This document shows, one piece after another, positions 20,133 to 29,676 of a DNA stretch of 64,000 nt; positions within the stretch are counted from its first letter, which is position 1, and every line of letters starts with the position of its first letter. The stretch comes from Gemmatimonadota bacterium (GTDB lineage: Bacteria; Latescibacterota; UBA2968; UBA8231): assembly GCA_018660835.1 (NCBI GenBank), contig JABJJN010000020.1:186001-250000 (forward strand), read 5' to 3'. The position numbers and the translations under genes are program-made. The notes below the pieces were generated by a model. The model was given only the letters and a program-made list of their open reading frames with translations, ran no database searches and had not been told where the DNA came from.

Positions 20133-20145
20133 GAATTCCTATGTT
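20117..20145 (+). promoter_or_regulatory. Putative sigma-70-type promoter of the RND operon
   Basis: TTGACC (20117-20122) as -35 and TATGTT (20140-20145) as -10 are separated by 17 bases. The -35 hexamer lies inside operator-like site 1, so a bound TetR protein would block RNA polymerase. Transcription would start about 70 bases before the RND start codon and read through site 2. Confidence 0.45.
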
Positions 20146-20190
20146 CCTGTCAGCCCGGTTCGAATGACCGGGTATCGTTTTGCCGATTAG

Positions 20191-20206
20191 TTGACCGGTC
20201 GGTCCC
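20191..20206. promoter_or_regulatory. TetR-type operator-like site 2
   Basis: TTGACCGGTCGGTCCC is the reverse orientation of the familiar GACCGACCGGTC-type TetR operator and nearly identical to site 1. It ends 18 bases before the RND start codon, where a bound repressor could also obstruct elongation or translation initiation. Confidence 0.6.
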
Positions 20207-20224
20207 AAATAATGGAGAAACCGC

Positions 20225-22537
20225 ATGTCAGATTCCCCCAGCAACGGTAATGGCAACAGCGCCTTCGGCGACTGGGTCGTCCGTTACCGCTGGCTCGTGT
20301 TGTTCGCCTCCCTCGCCGTGGCAATGGTTGCCGGCTCCGGTGGCTCACGCCTGGCCTTCAACAACGACTACCGTGTCTTTTTTTCTGAAGACAATCCCGA
20401 GTTGCAGGCCTTCGAGAAGCTGCAGCGGACGTACACGAAGATCGATAACATCCTCTTCACGATCGCACCACGTGGCAATGATGTGTTCGCGCCGGCCGTA
20501 CTCGACGCAGTCGAGTATCTGACGCTGGATGCATGGCAGCTGCCCTTCGTCCTGCGCGTCGATTCGATCACCAACTATCAGCACACCGTGGCCACAGACG
20601 ACGATCTCATCGTCGCCGATCTGGTAGAAGGCGCTGTCGATCTCTCCTCACCCGAGTTGAGCGAAATTACCCGTGTCGCCACCAATGAGCCTGCCCTGCG
20701 CAGTTTCCTTGTCGCCCATGAGGGTCACACGACGGCCGTCAATGTCACCTTCCAGATGCCCCAGTTGGCCATGGACGAGACGCCACAGGCCGTTGCCGCT
20801 GCACGTGAATTAGCGGCCAAGTTGGAGGCGGACTACGACGTCGACGTGCACCTGACGGGCATGGTCATGCTCAACAATGCCTTCTTCGAAATGGCCATGC
20901 AGGACATGTCCACCATGGTGCCCGCCATGTATCTGATCATCATTGCCGTGACCTTGCTGCTCGTGCGCTCCGTGACGGCGACCATCGGCACGGTGCTGGT
21001 GATCCTTCTGTCCGTCATGACGTCTATGGGAATTGCCGGCTATCTCGGCATTGAGTTGACGCCGCCCTCTTCGGCAGCCATGACGATTATTATGACCCTC
21101 GCCGTGGCGGATTCGATCCATATCCTGGTTTCCGCGCTCGGAGCCATGCGACGTGGCAAGGGTCGACGCGAAGCACTCGTCGAGAGTCTGAGTGTGAACA
21201 TGTCACCCGTCTTCCTCACAAGTGTGACGACGGCGATCGGCTTTCTGTCGCTGAACTTCTCCGACTCACCACCCTTTGCCGATCTTGGCAACATCACCGC
21301 CATCGGCATGATCGCCGCCTTCTTCTACTCTGTCGGTTTCTTACCCGCCTTTGTTGCCATCGTCCCTGTCAGAGCACGGGCAGGCCAATCCTTGCTAGGC
21401 AAGTACATGGACCGCCTCGGCGATTGGGTCGTGGCCCACAACCGACGCATCCTTTTCGGCTTCAGCGGCTTCGCCGTCCTGGTCCTCGCCTTTGTCCCAT
21501 CGAACGATCTGAATGATGACTTCGTCGCGTATTTCGACGAGAGCACAGCCTTCCGTCAGGACGTGACCGTTACGAGTGAACGACTGACCGGTGCCTATCA
21601 ACTGCAATTCTCTCTGAATTCGGGATCGAGCAATGGCGTCAGTGACCCCATGTTTCTGCGTCAGACAGGGCTCTTCGTCGACTGGTTGCGTGAGCAGCCA
21701 GAAGTACGACACGTCCAGTCGATCACCGATACCTTCAAACGCCTCAACATGAACCTGCACGGGGACGATCCGGAGTATTACAAACTCCCTGAGCAACGCG
21801 ATCTGGCTGCCCAATATCTGCTGCTCTATGAGTTGTCCCTGCCCTATGGGTTGGATCTCAACAATCAGTTGAATGTCGACAAGTCGAGCACACAGGTTGT
21901 GGTGACCCTCGACAACCTCGACTCCCGGCGCTTGCGCGAGATTGCTCAGCGTGGCGAGGGTTGGTTGCAAGCGAATACGCCGAAATTGGCCACCATCGGT
22001 ATCGGCCCGGCGATCATGTTCGCCTACATCTCGGATCGCAACATCAAGTCCATGCTCATCGGCACCTTCCTTGCCGTCGTGTTGATCTCGGCGATTCTCG
22101 TCGGCGTGCTGAAGTCCTCGAAGCTTGGCGCGATTTCGCTTGTGCCGAATCTGTTGCCTGCGGGGCTGGCCTTCGGTGCCTGGGGATTCTTTGTGGGCGA
22201 GCTCAACATGGCCGTCTCCATGGTATCGGGCATGACCCTGGGCATCGTCGTCGATGATACGATTCACTTCCTGACGAAATACAAGCGCGCTCGTATCGAG
22301 CAGGGACTCGATGCGCCAGACGCGGTACGTTATGCCTTCGCCAACGTGGGTCAGGCCATCGTGGTGACCTCACTGATTCTGATTGCCGGTTTCAGCGTCC
22401 TCGCCACATCTGATTTTGCCATGAACTCGCTCATGGCTCTGCTGACAGCGATCGCCATTGGCATGGCCTTGCTCGCTGACTTTCTACTGTTGCCGGCGCT
22501 GCTGATCCGCCTCGACAGCAACAAGAAGACATCCTGA
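20225..22537 (+). CDS. RND superfamily (MMPL/HAE3-type) membrane exporter
   Basis: A 770-residue inner-membrane transporter with the two-fold RND layout: one N-terminal helix (YRWLVLFASLAVAMVAGSG), a periplasmic loop, five more helices (VPAMYLIIIAVTLLLV, IGTVLVILLSVMTSMGIAGY), then the same again from about residue 395. The second half ends with GIVVDDTIHFLTKY and AIVVTSLILIAGF, typical of the family. Its single chain length and its LolA-like and outer-membrane partners match exporters thought to move lipids or hydrophobic compounds to the outer membrane. The start has GGAG eight bases upstream. It is the first gene of a four-gene operon preceded by two TetR-type sites. Confidence 0.92.
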   Translation: MSDSPSNGNGNSAFGDWVVRYRWLVLFASLAVAMVAGSGGSRLAFNNDYRVFFSEDNPELQAFEKLQRTYTKIDNILFTIAPRGNDVFAPAVLDAVEYLTLDAWQLPFVLRVDSITNYQHTVATDDDLIVADLVEGAVDLSSPELSEITRVATNEPALRSFLVAHEGHTTAVNVTFQMPQLAMDETPQAVAAARELAAKLEADYDVDVHLTGMVMLNNAFFEMAMQDMSTMVPAMYLIIIAVTLLLVRSVTATIGTVLVILLSVMTSMGIAGYLGIELTPPSSAAMTIIMTLAVADSIHILVSALGAMRRGKGRREALVESLSVNMSPVFLTSVTTAIGFLSLNFSDSPPFADLGNITAIGMIAAFFYSVGFLPAFVAIVPVRARAGQSLLGKYMDRLGDWVVAHNRRILFGFSGFAVLVLAFVPSNDLNDDFVAYFDESTAFRQDVTVTSERLTGAYQLQFSLNSGSSNGVSDPMFLRQTGLFVDWLREQPEVRHVQSITDTFKRLNMNLHGDDPEYYKLPEQRDLAAQYLLLYELSLPYGLDLNNQLNVDKSSTQVVVTLDNLDSRRLREIAQRGEGWLQANTPKLATIGIGPAIMFAYISDRNIKSMLIGTFLAVVLISAILVGVLKSSKLGAISLVPNLLPAGLAFGAWGFFVGELNMAVSMVSGMTLGIVVDDTIHFLTKYKRARIEQGLDAPDAVRYAFANVGQAIVVTSLILIAGFSVLATSDFAMNSLMALLTAIAIGMALLADFLLLPALLIRLDSNKKTS

Positions 22538-22614
22538 CGAAACAAGACACGGCTCCGGATCCAGTGGCTGCAGTAACCGCCACAGACCGGAGCCGCCAAA
22601 ACTGGAGACTTTCA

Positions 22615-23520
22615 ATGAACCTGCATCAGTTGTTTGGACAGAAGCGATCGTGCAGTGGTTATCTGCGGTTGCCGTCGATCTTTGCCCTGGCCGCAGCCGG
22701 ACGTGCCTCAGGCATCAGCATGGCCCTGCTGACACTCCTCGGGGTGAGCAGCCTCGTGGGACCAGCACAGGTCGCCGCAGAAGCAGCAACACCCGATGCG
22801 GCCGCCACCGCTCGTGGTCTTGAGATTGCAGTCGAAGCGGATCGCCGCGACACGGGATTCGGAGATTTTCTGGCGACGATCACCATGACCTTGCGTAACA
22901 AACACGGTGAATCTTCGGAACGTCGAATGGAAGTGCGGACCCTGGAACAAGCAGAGGACGGCGATAAGTCGCTGATCATCTTTCAGAATCCCGGTGACGT
23001 GAAGGGCACCGCTTTCCTCTCCTTCACGCACAAATCCGAGCCCGACGACCAGTGGTTGTATTTGCCTGCCCTGAAACGCGTCAAGCGAATCGCTTCGAGC
23101 AACAAGTCGGGCCCCTTCATGGGCTCGGAATTCGCCTACGAAGACATTTCGTCGCAGGAGGTGGAAAAGTACACGTACCAGTATCTTGGCGAAGAAGAAT
23201 TCGATGGTCGCAACCACTTCATGGTTGAGCGTGACCCGGTGGATCGAAAGTCGGGCTACTCACGCCAGGTTGCCTGGATCGACACCGACGAATACCGTGT
23301 CTGGAAAGTCGACTTTTACGATCGCCGTGGTTCGCTCCTCAAGACGCTGACCGTCAGTGGCTACAATCAGTATCTGGATCAGTTCTGGCGTGCCGATCTT
23401 TGGTTGATGGTGAATCACAAGACCGGCAAACAGACCGAACTGTCATGGGAAGGGTTTGTCTTCGGCAATGGCTATGAGGACAAAGACTTCAACCGCAACT
23501 CCTTGGCCCGCGCTCGTTAG
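22615..23520 (+). CDS. Outer-membrane lipoprotein-sorting (LolA-like) protein
   Basis: A 301-residue periplasmic protein with a long N-terminal hydrophobic signal region (about residues 20-55, including GISMALLTLLGVSSLVGPAQ). The mature part shows the pattern of the COG2834-type LolA-like family found beside MMPL/RND exporters: MTLRNKHGESSERRMEVR, KSLIIFQNPGDVKGTAFLSF, QWLYLPALKRVKRIASSNKS and FMGSEFAYEDIS. Such proteins have a half-barrel that carries lipid or lipoprotein. ATG 22615 follows GGAGAC. It probably receives substrate from the RND protein and hands it to the outer membrane. Confidence 0.88.
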   Translation: MNLHQLFGQKRSCSGYLRLPSIFALAAAGRASGISMALLTLLGVSSLVGPAQVAAEAATPDAAATARGLEIAVEADRRDTGFGDFLATITMTLRNKHGESSERRMEVRTLEQAEDGDKSLIIFQNPGDVKGTAFLSFTHKSEPDDQWLYLPALKRVKRIASSNKSGPFMGSEFAYEDISSQEVEKYTYQYLGEEEFDGRNHFMVERDPVDRKSGYSRQVAWIDTDEYRVWKVDFYDRRGSLLKTLTVSGYNQYLDQFWRADLWLMVNHKTGKQTELSWEGFVFGNGYEDKDFNRNSLARAR

Positions 23521-23530
23521 GAGGTAATTC

Positions 23531-24724
23531 GTGTTACGCCAGATGACGACGATCCGATGGAGTTTCGCCATCGCCTTACTGATGGTGACGATGGCCTCGG
23601 CCGCAGATCTGTCAGGTGACATTGCCATCGAAGGCAGGTGGTTTCCGAATGACGCCCTTGATACGCGGCAGCAGGACCAGGGGTTCGCCGTCGCCGTCGA
23701 GCCTGAGTTCTATCACGACTGGTCGGACGGCGACGAACGCTTCGTCGCCGTCCCCTATGTCCGCTGGGATCTGGACGACGATGACCGCACCCATGTGGAT
23801 CTACGCGAACTCTACTGGCGTCGTTCCTTCTCCAGTGCCGATCTGTACGTGGGTGTACGCAAGGTTTTCTGGGGCGTGACCGAATCAGTGCATCTTGTGG
23901 ATATCATCAATCAGACCGACCTCGTCGAAAATGGCGACGGTGAGGACAAACTCGGTCAGCCCATGGTGCAACTCACACTGTTGCGTGACTGGGGTATCGT
24001 CGACTTGTATCTGATGACGGGGTTCCGACCTCGAACATTTGCCGGTGCAAAGGGGCGATTGCGTGCGCCATTACCGATTGCCCGACACGAACAATACGAG
24101 TCCAAAGCAGACCGCTGGAATCCCGACATCGCCGCACACTGGAGCCACATTCTCGGTGACGTCGATATCGGCATCGGTCACTTCTATGGCACGTCACGTG
24201 AACCACGGCTTGCCTTCGATGTGGAAGACACGGGCGCCAGATTGGTCCCCAACTACGACCTGCTGAGCCAGACAAGTCTCGAGCTGCAATACGTGCGTGG
24301 TGATGGACTCTACAAACTCGAAGCGATCCACCGCGACGGCTTCGATGGTCGCTCATCGGCCGTGGTCAGTGGTCTCGAATACACCCTGGTGGGTATCCTG
24401 TCATCTGCTGCAGATTTGGGTATTGTGGCCGAGGCGCAATACGACAACCGTGAGGCGCCCTTTGCACCCGTCGCAGATCGAGATGTTGCCATCGGCGGTC
24501 GGCTGACACTCAATGACGTTCAGGGGACGCAGTTACTCGCCTTCACCGCCATCGACACAGATACGGGAACACGCTTCGCCACGATCGAGGGCAGCCGACG
24601 CTTGCGCTCGTCGGCTGAAATTCGTGTGGAGGCTCGATTCTTCAGCAACGTCGACAAACAGGACCTGCTCTACGCACTTCGGCGCGACGACTATCTACAG
24701 GTCGAAGTGGTCACCTTCTTTTAG
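23531..24724 (+). CDS. Outer-membrane beta-barrel protein of the RND operon
   Basis: A 397-residue protein with a signal peptide (FAIALLMVTMASAADLSG) and a body of alternating amphipathic strands ending in aromatic Phe-Phe, as expected of an outer-membrane barrel. Strand-like segments rich in Asp/Tyr/Trp (VPYVRWDLDDDDRTHVDLRE, VYVGVRK-like, LELQYVRGDGLYKLEAIHR) recur to the end. The GTG start at 23531 is ten bases after the LolA-like stop and has a strong AGGAGG. I do not recognise a named family; its position makes it the likely outer-membrane component or acceptor of the export pathway. Confidence 0.8.
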   Translation: MLRQMTTIRWSFAIALLMVTMASAADLSGDIAIEGRWFPNDALDTRQQDQGFAVAVEPEFYHDWSDGDERFVAVPYVRWDLDDDDRTHVDLRELYWRRSFSSADLYVGVRKVFWGVTESVHLVDIINQTDLVENGDGEDKLGQPMVQLTLLRDWGIVDLYLMTGFRPRTFAGAKGRLRAPLPIARHEQYESKADRWNPDIAAHWSHILGDVDIGIGHFYGTSREPRLAFDVEDTGARLVPNYDLLSQTSLELQYVRGDGLYKLEAIHRDGFDGRSSAVVSGLEYTLVGILSSAADLGIVAEAQYDNREAPFAPVADRDVAIGGRLTLNDVQGTQLLAFTAIDTDTGTRFATIEGSRRLRSSAEIRVEARFFSNVDKQDLLYALRRDDYLQVEVVTFF

Positions 24725-24766
24725 AACGTCCTTTTGGGGTATACTCCTGAGAGGAGATGGATACCA

Positions 24767-25351
24767 ATGGCAAGGCCACGTGAATTTGACATGGATGAGA
24801 CGCTGGATGCTGCGATGAGCACATTCTGGACGCGTGGATACGAGTCCACGTCCATGGCCGACATCGTTGAGGCCACGGGAGTCCAGAAAGGCAGTCTCTA
24901 CAAGGCCTTCGATGACAAACACGATCTGTTCATGCAATCCCTCACGCGGTATCTCGAGGGTGCCGATGTGGCCATGAGGATCGCCCTCTCAGAGGGCGAA
25001 ACACCCATCGATCATCTGCGCGCCTGGCTTGGGAGTGTCGTGCTCATGTGCAGCGGTCAGGACATGCAGCGTGGCTGCATGGCGATGAACACAGCCGTCG
25101 AACTCGGCCCACACGACGAGAAGGTCGCAACGTTACTCAAGACCCATCATGCGCGCGCCTCACGTCTGCTGACTGAGACCATCGCCGCCGGACAACAAGC
25201 GGGGGAACTGCGGGACGACCTGTCTGCGGAGCAGCTATCGAAGACGCTCTTTACCTTCGGTGCCGGTTTGCTCGGTACGTCGAAATGTCTGCAAGACACA
25301 ATCGACCCGGCGCAGATGGTCGACGCAGCACTGACGTTGGTCCGCGCCTGA
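24767..25351 (+). CDS. TetR/AcrR family transcriptional regulator
   Basis: A 194-residue repressor-type protein. The N-terminal helix-turn-helix is clear: FWTRGYESTSMADIVEATG then VQKGSLYKAFDDKHDLFMQSL. The C-terminal ligand-binding domain contains RGCMAMNTAVELGPHDEKV, typical of the TetR_C group found in YcdC/AcrR-like proteins. ATG 24767 follows a GGAGATGGA stretch. It is the last gene of the RND operon, and the two operator-like sites before the first gene are its probable targets, giving autoregulation. A TATACT at 24740-24745 could give it an additional weak promoter. Confidence 0.93.
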   Translation: MARPREFDMDETLDAAMSTFWTRGYESTSMADIVEATGVQKGSLYKAFDDKHDLFMQSLTRYLEGADVAMRIALSEGETPIDHLRAWLGSVVLMCSGQDMQRGCMAMNTAVELGPHDEKVATLLKTHHARASRLLTETIAAGQQAGELRDDLSAEQLSKTLFTFGAGLLGTSKCLQDTIDPAQMVDAALTLVRA

Positions 25352-25353
25352 CC

Positions 25354-25385
25354 CTGACGCAAGACTCTCTGGCGCGAGTCGTCAG
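25354..25385. terminator. Hairpin between convergent tetR and lactonase genes
   Basis: CTGAC (25354-25358) pairs with GTCAG (25381-25385), and GACTC (25363-25367) pairs with GAGTC (25376-25380), with a GCAA bulge on the left arm. It sits between the tetR stop (25351) and the lactonase stop (25400). It lacks a T-run, so it is only a candidate terminator. Confidence 0.4.
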
Positions 25386-25399
25386 ATGATCGGTGCCGA

Positions 25400-26443
25400 C
25401 TAGGCGAGCTTCGAGCACATGGGCTGCGGTACCGGCGTCTGACTCCCCATCGACAAGGCACCTGTACTCTGGTCGATGTGGTAGGCCAGGATCTTTCCAG
25501 TTGTAGACAGGGCGACGAAGAGCAACTTGCCATCCGCTGACATCGTCAGATTCTGTGGTGAGGGTTCGCCGCAAAGCTCGATGCCAATCGGTGTCAGGCC
25601 GCCACTGCCTCCGTCCACACGATACATGGCGATGCTGTCGTGACCACGGTTTGATCCGTAGAGAAACCGACCATCCGGAGTCAGACACAGGTCCGCCGTG
25701 TGCGTCGTACCGTCGTAGCCCTCGGGAATCGTCGTGATCGTGTCCCGCTCCAACAGCAGTCCGCGCTCGGCATCGTAGTCAAAGGCTGTCACCGTGTTGC
25801 CAATTTCGTTGATCACGTACGCTTGGCTGTTGTTGGGAGCGATCGTGAAGTGACGCGGCCCTTCACCCGGTGCGACACGGGCAAAAGCTTGCTCGCCCGG
25901 TGTCAGCGTGCCAGACGCCGCATCGAGGGCATAGATCATCACGCGATCCATCCCCAAGTCAGCTGAAAAGGCAAACCGACCATCGTCGGCGATCTTGAAG
26001 CAGTGGGCGTGGGCCTCGCTCTGCCGCGGTCCGATACTGCTGCCCTCATGCTGAATGAAGGTCGCCGCTTCACCCAGGCCGCCCGATCCATCGATGGGAT
26101 AGGAGACGACACTGCCGCCATTGTAGTTGGCCGCCACCACGGCACGCCCCGAAGGATCGACTTCGACATAACATGGGTAGTCACCCTGCGTCGATTGCTG
26201 ATTGATCAGCTCAAGGGTGCCTGAGTCACGATCGAAATGCATCGCCGAGACGAGTCGCTCTTCGCCCGGATCATGGATCGCGTAGAGCAGGTCGCCCCTG
26301 GGATGTACGTCGAAATAGAAGGGCTGCTTCGCCACATTGTTCTGCCGCACCAGTTCGAGACGACCATCAGCGTCTGCTATACGGAAAACGTAGATGCCGT
26401 CGTCTTCGGCTAGACTGCTGACGATCAACAGTGGCTCGCTCAT
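25400..26443 (-). CDS. Lactonase-family seven-bladed beta-propeller protein
   Basis: A 347-residue protein of the lactonase (Pgl/YkgB-like) family, whose characterised members hydrolyse 6-phosphogluconolactone. The chain is built of repeated propeller blades with the PSGRAVVAANYNGGSV, DDGRFAFSADLGMDRVMIY, GPRHFTIAPNNSQAYVINE and PDGRFLYGSNRGHDSIAMY pattern. It has conserved residues expected near the active site (AHAHCFK, GPRHF, YGSNRGHDS). The start at 26443 follows AGGAG; no signal peptide is evident. It is transcribed toward tetR. The exact lactone is not determinable. Confidence 0.9.
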   Translation of the reverse strand: MSEPLLIVSSLAEDDGIYVFRIADADGRLELVRQNNVAKQPFYFDVHPRGDLLYAIHDPGEERLVSAMHFDRDSGTLELINQQSTQGDYPCYVEVDPSGRAVVAANYNGGSVVSYPIDGSGGLGEAATFIQHEGSSIGPRQSEAHAHCFKIADDGRFAFSADLGMDRVMIYALDAASGTLTPGEQAFARVAPGEGPRHFTIAPNNSQAYVINEIGNTVTAFDYDAERGLLLERDTITTIPEGYDGTTHTADLCLTPDGRFLYGSNRGHDSIAMYRVDGGSGGLTPIGIELCGEPSPQNLTMSADGKLLFVALSTTGKILAYHIDQSTGALSMGSQTPVPQPMCSKLA

Positions 26444-26628
26444 GTTGCTCTCCTGTGGATGGTGTGCTGCCAACTCATCGACCTGTGATTCGGCCAGATT
26501 CTGTGCCGGCTAGTCAGATTCGGCGACTGACAATCAGATACTATGACAGGCAATCGGATTTTGGTATACGAAATCTTAGGTCGCAAGACGTTTCACGCAA
26601 CGATAGCAGGCCTTTCGTGGCGTCCCAC

Positions 26629-29600
26629 TCAGCGCACGGCCCACACCTCGATTTCGGTCGGAACCTGTCCCCAGTTGTCCTCGTCGTCGATGCGAATCAC
26701 CGCACGCCAGCCATTGTCCGCTGTCGGCTGTTCCCAGACCAGGTAGGCCCCGGGACCGGTGATTCGCTTGACTTCGAGTTTCGCCCCAGTCAGGTCCGCG
26801 CCACCTAATGCCAGCTCCGCTTCAACCTCTTCGGCGATGCGACCAGCCACTCGTGACTGCGTCAGTTCACCATTCTCAACGACCAGCTCGTAGACGCCAA
26901 GATTGTTGCTGGATTGCCAGCTGAGCACGTGCACGGGATCCCCCACAGTGAGGGGATCGTCAACGACGGTCGGCAATTCGGCACCGACGAGTCGTGCCAA
27001 TGCTGTCAGTGCCTGACGTTGGGCGTCACGCGCCTGACGCACCAGCGGCGCCGCCCGTTCGATCCCATCGAGTCGCGCGCGCTCTTCATCCGATTCTTCA
27101 CCGGCACTCGATTGCGGCATGAGGGTCTCTAACTCTCGCATCAATTCGCCCACCGTGCCGAAGCCTTCGGCTGCCTTTGACAGCAGCTTACGTCGATCAT
27201 CACTAGACTGACTCGCAGCGAGCTCAAAGTAGGCGGCAGAGGTCTCGGCCTTCTCCGCGAAACTCTCCAGGTCATCACGCATAGATTCGAGTCGGTCCCG
27301 TGGCCATTCCTCCCGCGCCCACGATGCAGTCCATGGCTGCCGCTCCCAATCGACGACCCAGCGATCCCAGGCGGCAAGCCCTGTCCAGGCGCGCCGTGCA
27401 CCCCATGCATTGGGTTCAAGATTGAATGGCAGGCGAGCCATCTCCACGGCGACGGCGGCGATGCTGTCGACGAGACTCGATGCATCTAAATTCGTCTGAC
27501 TCTTGCTGACCGCTACAATCGTGTTGACACCCCATCTATTGCCAGGTAGTCGCGACCACCCCAGCGATCTCATCTCCATCCACGCCGCTGTATCCGCCGA
27601 GACGAAGTGGAACAGGTCGCCCTCCTTGTAACCAGACACGACACCCCACGCCTGATTATCGATCAGGGGCAGATAACCCAGATCCAGCCAGCCACGGGCC
27701 AACTTACCGATCTCGCGCTGCGAGTTTCCCGAATCCACGGCATACTTCACCCCAAGCCAGTTGAGGATTCGTCCTGGTGATGGCCCGTAGGACTCGGGAT
27801 ATCCTTCCATACCAAAACTGTAGTGGCCCATGCCGAAAGGCAGATGACTCATAGTCACAAGGGTAAGACTATCGAGAGCCGCGTCTGTGAGACCGGCAAC
27901 GTGCGCGACGACCCCCATCAGATCCCTTGCGGCCGGCGCACGAAAGTCGACCAGAAACGAATCAACATCCGCAGCTGATGCCAATGGATCTGCATCCTCC
28001 AGGGTCCGCTCAGACTCCGCTGAATACCAGGGATACCAGGTGACTTGCGCACTCAACTGGCGGCCTTCAACTTCGCCGTGGCGCTTCTGTACGTAGTATT
28101 TCAGACCGGGATAACGATTTCCACCATAGAAGTCGTCGTCGATCGGTTCGCAGATATTGACAGAGAAGTCGAAGGTTCCACGTCCTTGTGTCGCCTTAAC
28201 GAGCAGCCTGTGCTCACCCGCCTCCAGATATCCTGCGATTCGATCGGTGCCCAGACGGTGTTTGCGTCGTCCTTTGTGTTGGTAGACCGACTCGCCATCG
28301 ATCCAGACCTCCATGCCTTCATCCGAGCCAAACCAGTAGCGTACCGAGTCTGCCTTGGGCATGTGGAATTGGGTGAAGGCATAGGCCGTTACGTGACTTG
28401 GATCGTCGAACAGGCGATCAAGGTCGATCTTGTCGTGACCGAACCACGTGATCTCGGACCAACCATCCTCACCTGGTGTGGGCAGCGATGCGCGTAGTTC
28501 TGTGACCTCAGGCGCGTCGCCATCACCGTTGTCGATCGGCCCCAGCAGCGTCCAGTAGCGCGGCCCCATGCCATAGTTGGCCTGCTCCTTCCACTGACCC
28601 CAGGGTCCACTGCTGCCATAGGAGGCTCCTGCCTTGCGCCAGCGACTGCGCAGGACATCGACATCGCCGCCTCGAACATCGACAGACTCGAAGGATCCAG
28701 GCCCCATGCCCTGGCGTGCGGCGAGGACGCCCGTCTCCAGGTCATCCGGGTTGAAACCCATCAATTGCGCCGATGTCAGATCTACAGCCACAGGATCACG
28801 CCCGGCGAGGACGATATTGGCGTGCTTCGGCTTGCCAAAGAAGGCACCCGCCTCGGCACCACGGATCATGTCGACGACGTTGAAATCAACGCGTGTCAGG
28901 GTCCACAGATCGATGAGAGCTTCGTCAACGACCTGCGGCATGTGTGGCACGCCTTCGTGTCCCTCCGTTCCCACACGTTTGGGCCAGCCATACAACGTGC
29001 CTGGCATGATGCCAAAGTGATTCTTGAGGGCCACTGAAATCTTGACACCGTGGGTCTTGGCGACGGGCACATTGATCCAGATATCGGCTTCCATGATCGT
29101 GGATGAGATATCGTATTCATCACGCGATAACCCACCACCAGGGACCGACAGTCGTATGCCACGATCGAAGTTCATGTCATGGCAGTCGATATCTATGCCT
29201 GCCGCTTGCAACTCCGTGACGACATCACGATAACCACCGACCTCGAAGCCATCGACGATCCACTGATCCCACGCCTTCACATCGGTACAGTCCTTCAGCG
29301 CCGGGCTCTGCCATCCCCCGGGCGCCTCGGCGATCAGGATTCGCGCCTGCGGATTCACCTCGTGCACAAGAATTGCCACGGCGCGGATCACGCGTGGGTC
29401 CGTGATCACCCCTGAACCGGCGAGCTTCGCCATCGTGATATTCGGCTTGAGCGCCACCAGACGCGCGGAATCCGGGACGACGGCGGCCATGCCACCCACC
29501 AGATCGACAGCACGGCGCACCATCGCCTCGATCTGTTCCGTCGTGAGTTCCGTGTCGCGTGCAACGGGGTCAGACAACGCGGTATCGTCAGACCCAACGA

Positions 29601-29676
29601 CCCCTACGGCAAAGGCATCGGCGCCAGCATGGTCGGCTGACGTCAGGAGCAAGGCAAGAATCAGAAGAAGTGGCAT
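26629..29676 (-). CDS. Large secreted DUF362-containing multidomain protein
   Basis: From ATG 29676 this is a 1015-residue exported protein with signal peptide MPLLLILALLLTSADHAGA. An upstream in-frame ATG at 29730 would give a longer, still plausible signal. The first 300 residues match DUF362: ALKPNITM, SGVITDPRVIRAVAILVHE, ILIAEAPGGW, DIWINVPVAKTHGVKISVALKNHFG, VDMIRGAEAGAFFG and AGRDPVAVDLTSAQLMGF. No ferredoxin-type cysteine cluster is present. The middle resembles a PA14/carbohydrate-binding beta domain (SVRYWFGSDEGMEVWIDGESVY). A C39-like/BtrH-like segment follows (GRILNWLGVKYAVDSG, PLIDNQAWGVVSGYKEGD), then a helical and a C-terminal beta region. DUF362 has no settled function; the architecture is far larger than usual. 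Confidence 0.8.
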   Translation of the reverse strand: MPLLLILALLLTSADHAGADAFAVGVVGSDDTALSDPVARDTELTTEQIEAMVRRAVDLVGGMAAVVPDSARLVALKPNITMAKLAGSGVITDPRVIRAVAILVHEVNPQARILIAEAPGGWQSPALKDCTDVKAWDQWIVDGFEVGGYRDVVTELQAAGIDIDCHDMNFDRGIRLSVPGGGLSRDEYDISSTIMEADIWINVPVAKTHGVKISVALKNHFGIMPGTLYGWPKRVGTEGHEGVPHMPQVVDEALIDLWTLTRVDFNVVDMIRGAEAGAFFGKPKHANIVLAGRDPVAVDLTSAQLMGFNPDDLETGVLAARQGMGPGSFESVDVRGGDVDVLRSRWRKAGASYGSSGPWGQWKEQANYGMGPRYWTLLGPIDNGDGDAPEVTELRASLPTPGEDGWSEITWFGHDKIDLDRLFDDPSHVTAYAFTQFHMPKADSVRYWFGSDEGMEVWIDGESVYQHKGRRKHRLGTDRIAGYLEAGEHRLLVKATQGRGTFDFSVNICEPIDDDFYGGNRYPGLKYYVQKRHGEVEGRQLSAQVTWYPWYSAESERTLEDADPLASAADVDSFLVDFRAPAARDLMGVVAHVAGLTDAALDSLTLVTMSHLPFGMGHYSFGMEGYPESYGPSPGRILNWLGVKYAVDSGNSQREIGKLARGWLDLGYLPLIDNQAWGVVSGYKEGDLFHFVSADTAAWMEMRSLGWSRLPGNRWGVNTIVAVSKSQTNLDASSLVDSIAAVAVEMARLPFNLEPNAWGARRAWTGLAAWDRWVVDWERQPWTASWAREEWPRDRLESMRDDLESFAEKAETSAAYFELAASQSSDDRRKLLSKAAEGFGTVGELMRELETLMPQSSAGEESDEERARLDGIERAAPLVRQARDAQRQALTALARLVGAELPTVVDDPLTVGDPVHVLSWQSSNNLGVYELVVENGELTQSRVAGRIAEEVEAELALGGADLTGAKLEVKRITGPGAYLVWEQPTADNGWRAVIRIDDEDNWGQVPTEIEVWAVR

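Noticed and set aside
20545..22267. Long minus-strand frames opposite the RND exporter gene
   Set aside because: His/Arg/Asp-rich shadows of membrane-helix coding sequence; the RND frame is unambiguous.
26444..26628. Hairpin GTCAG-ATTCGGCGA-CTGAC in the gap between the lactonase start and the DUF362 stop
   Set aside because: Only a 5-bp stem with no T-run; it could be part of a terminator or promoter region, but nothing distinguishes it from chance.
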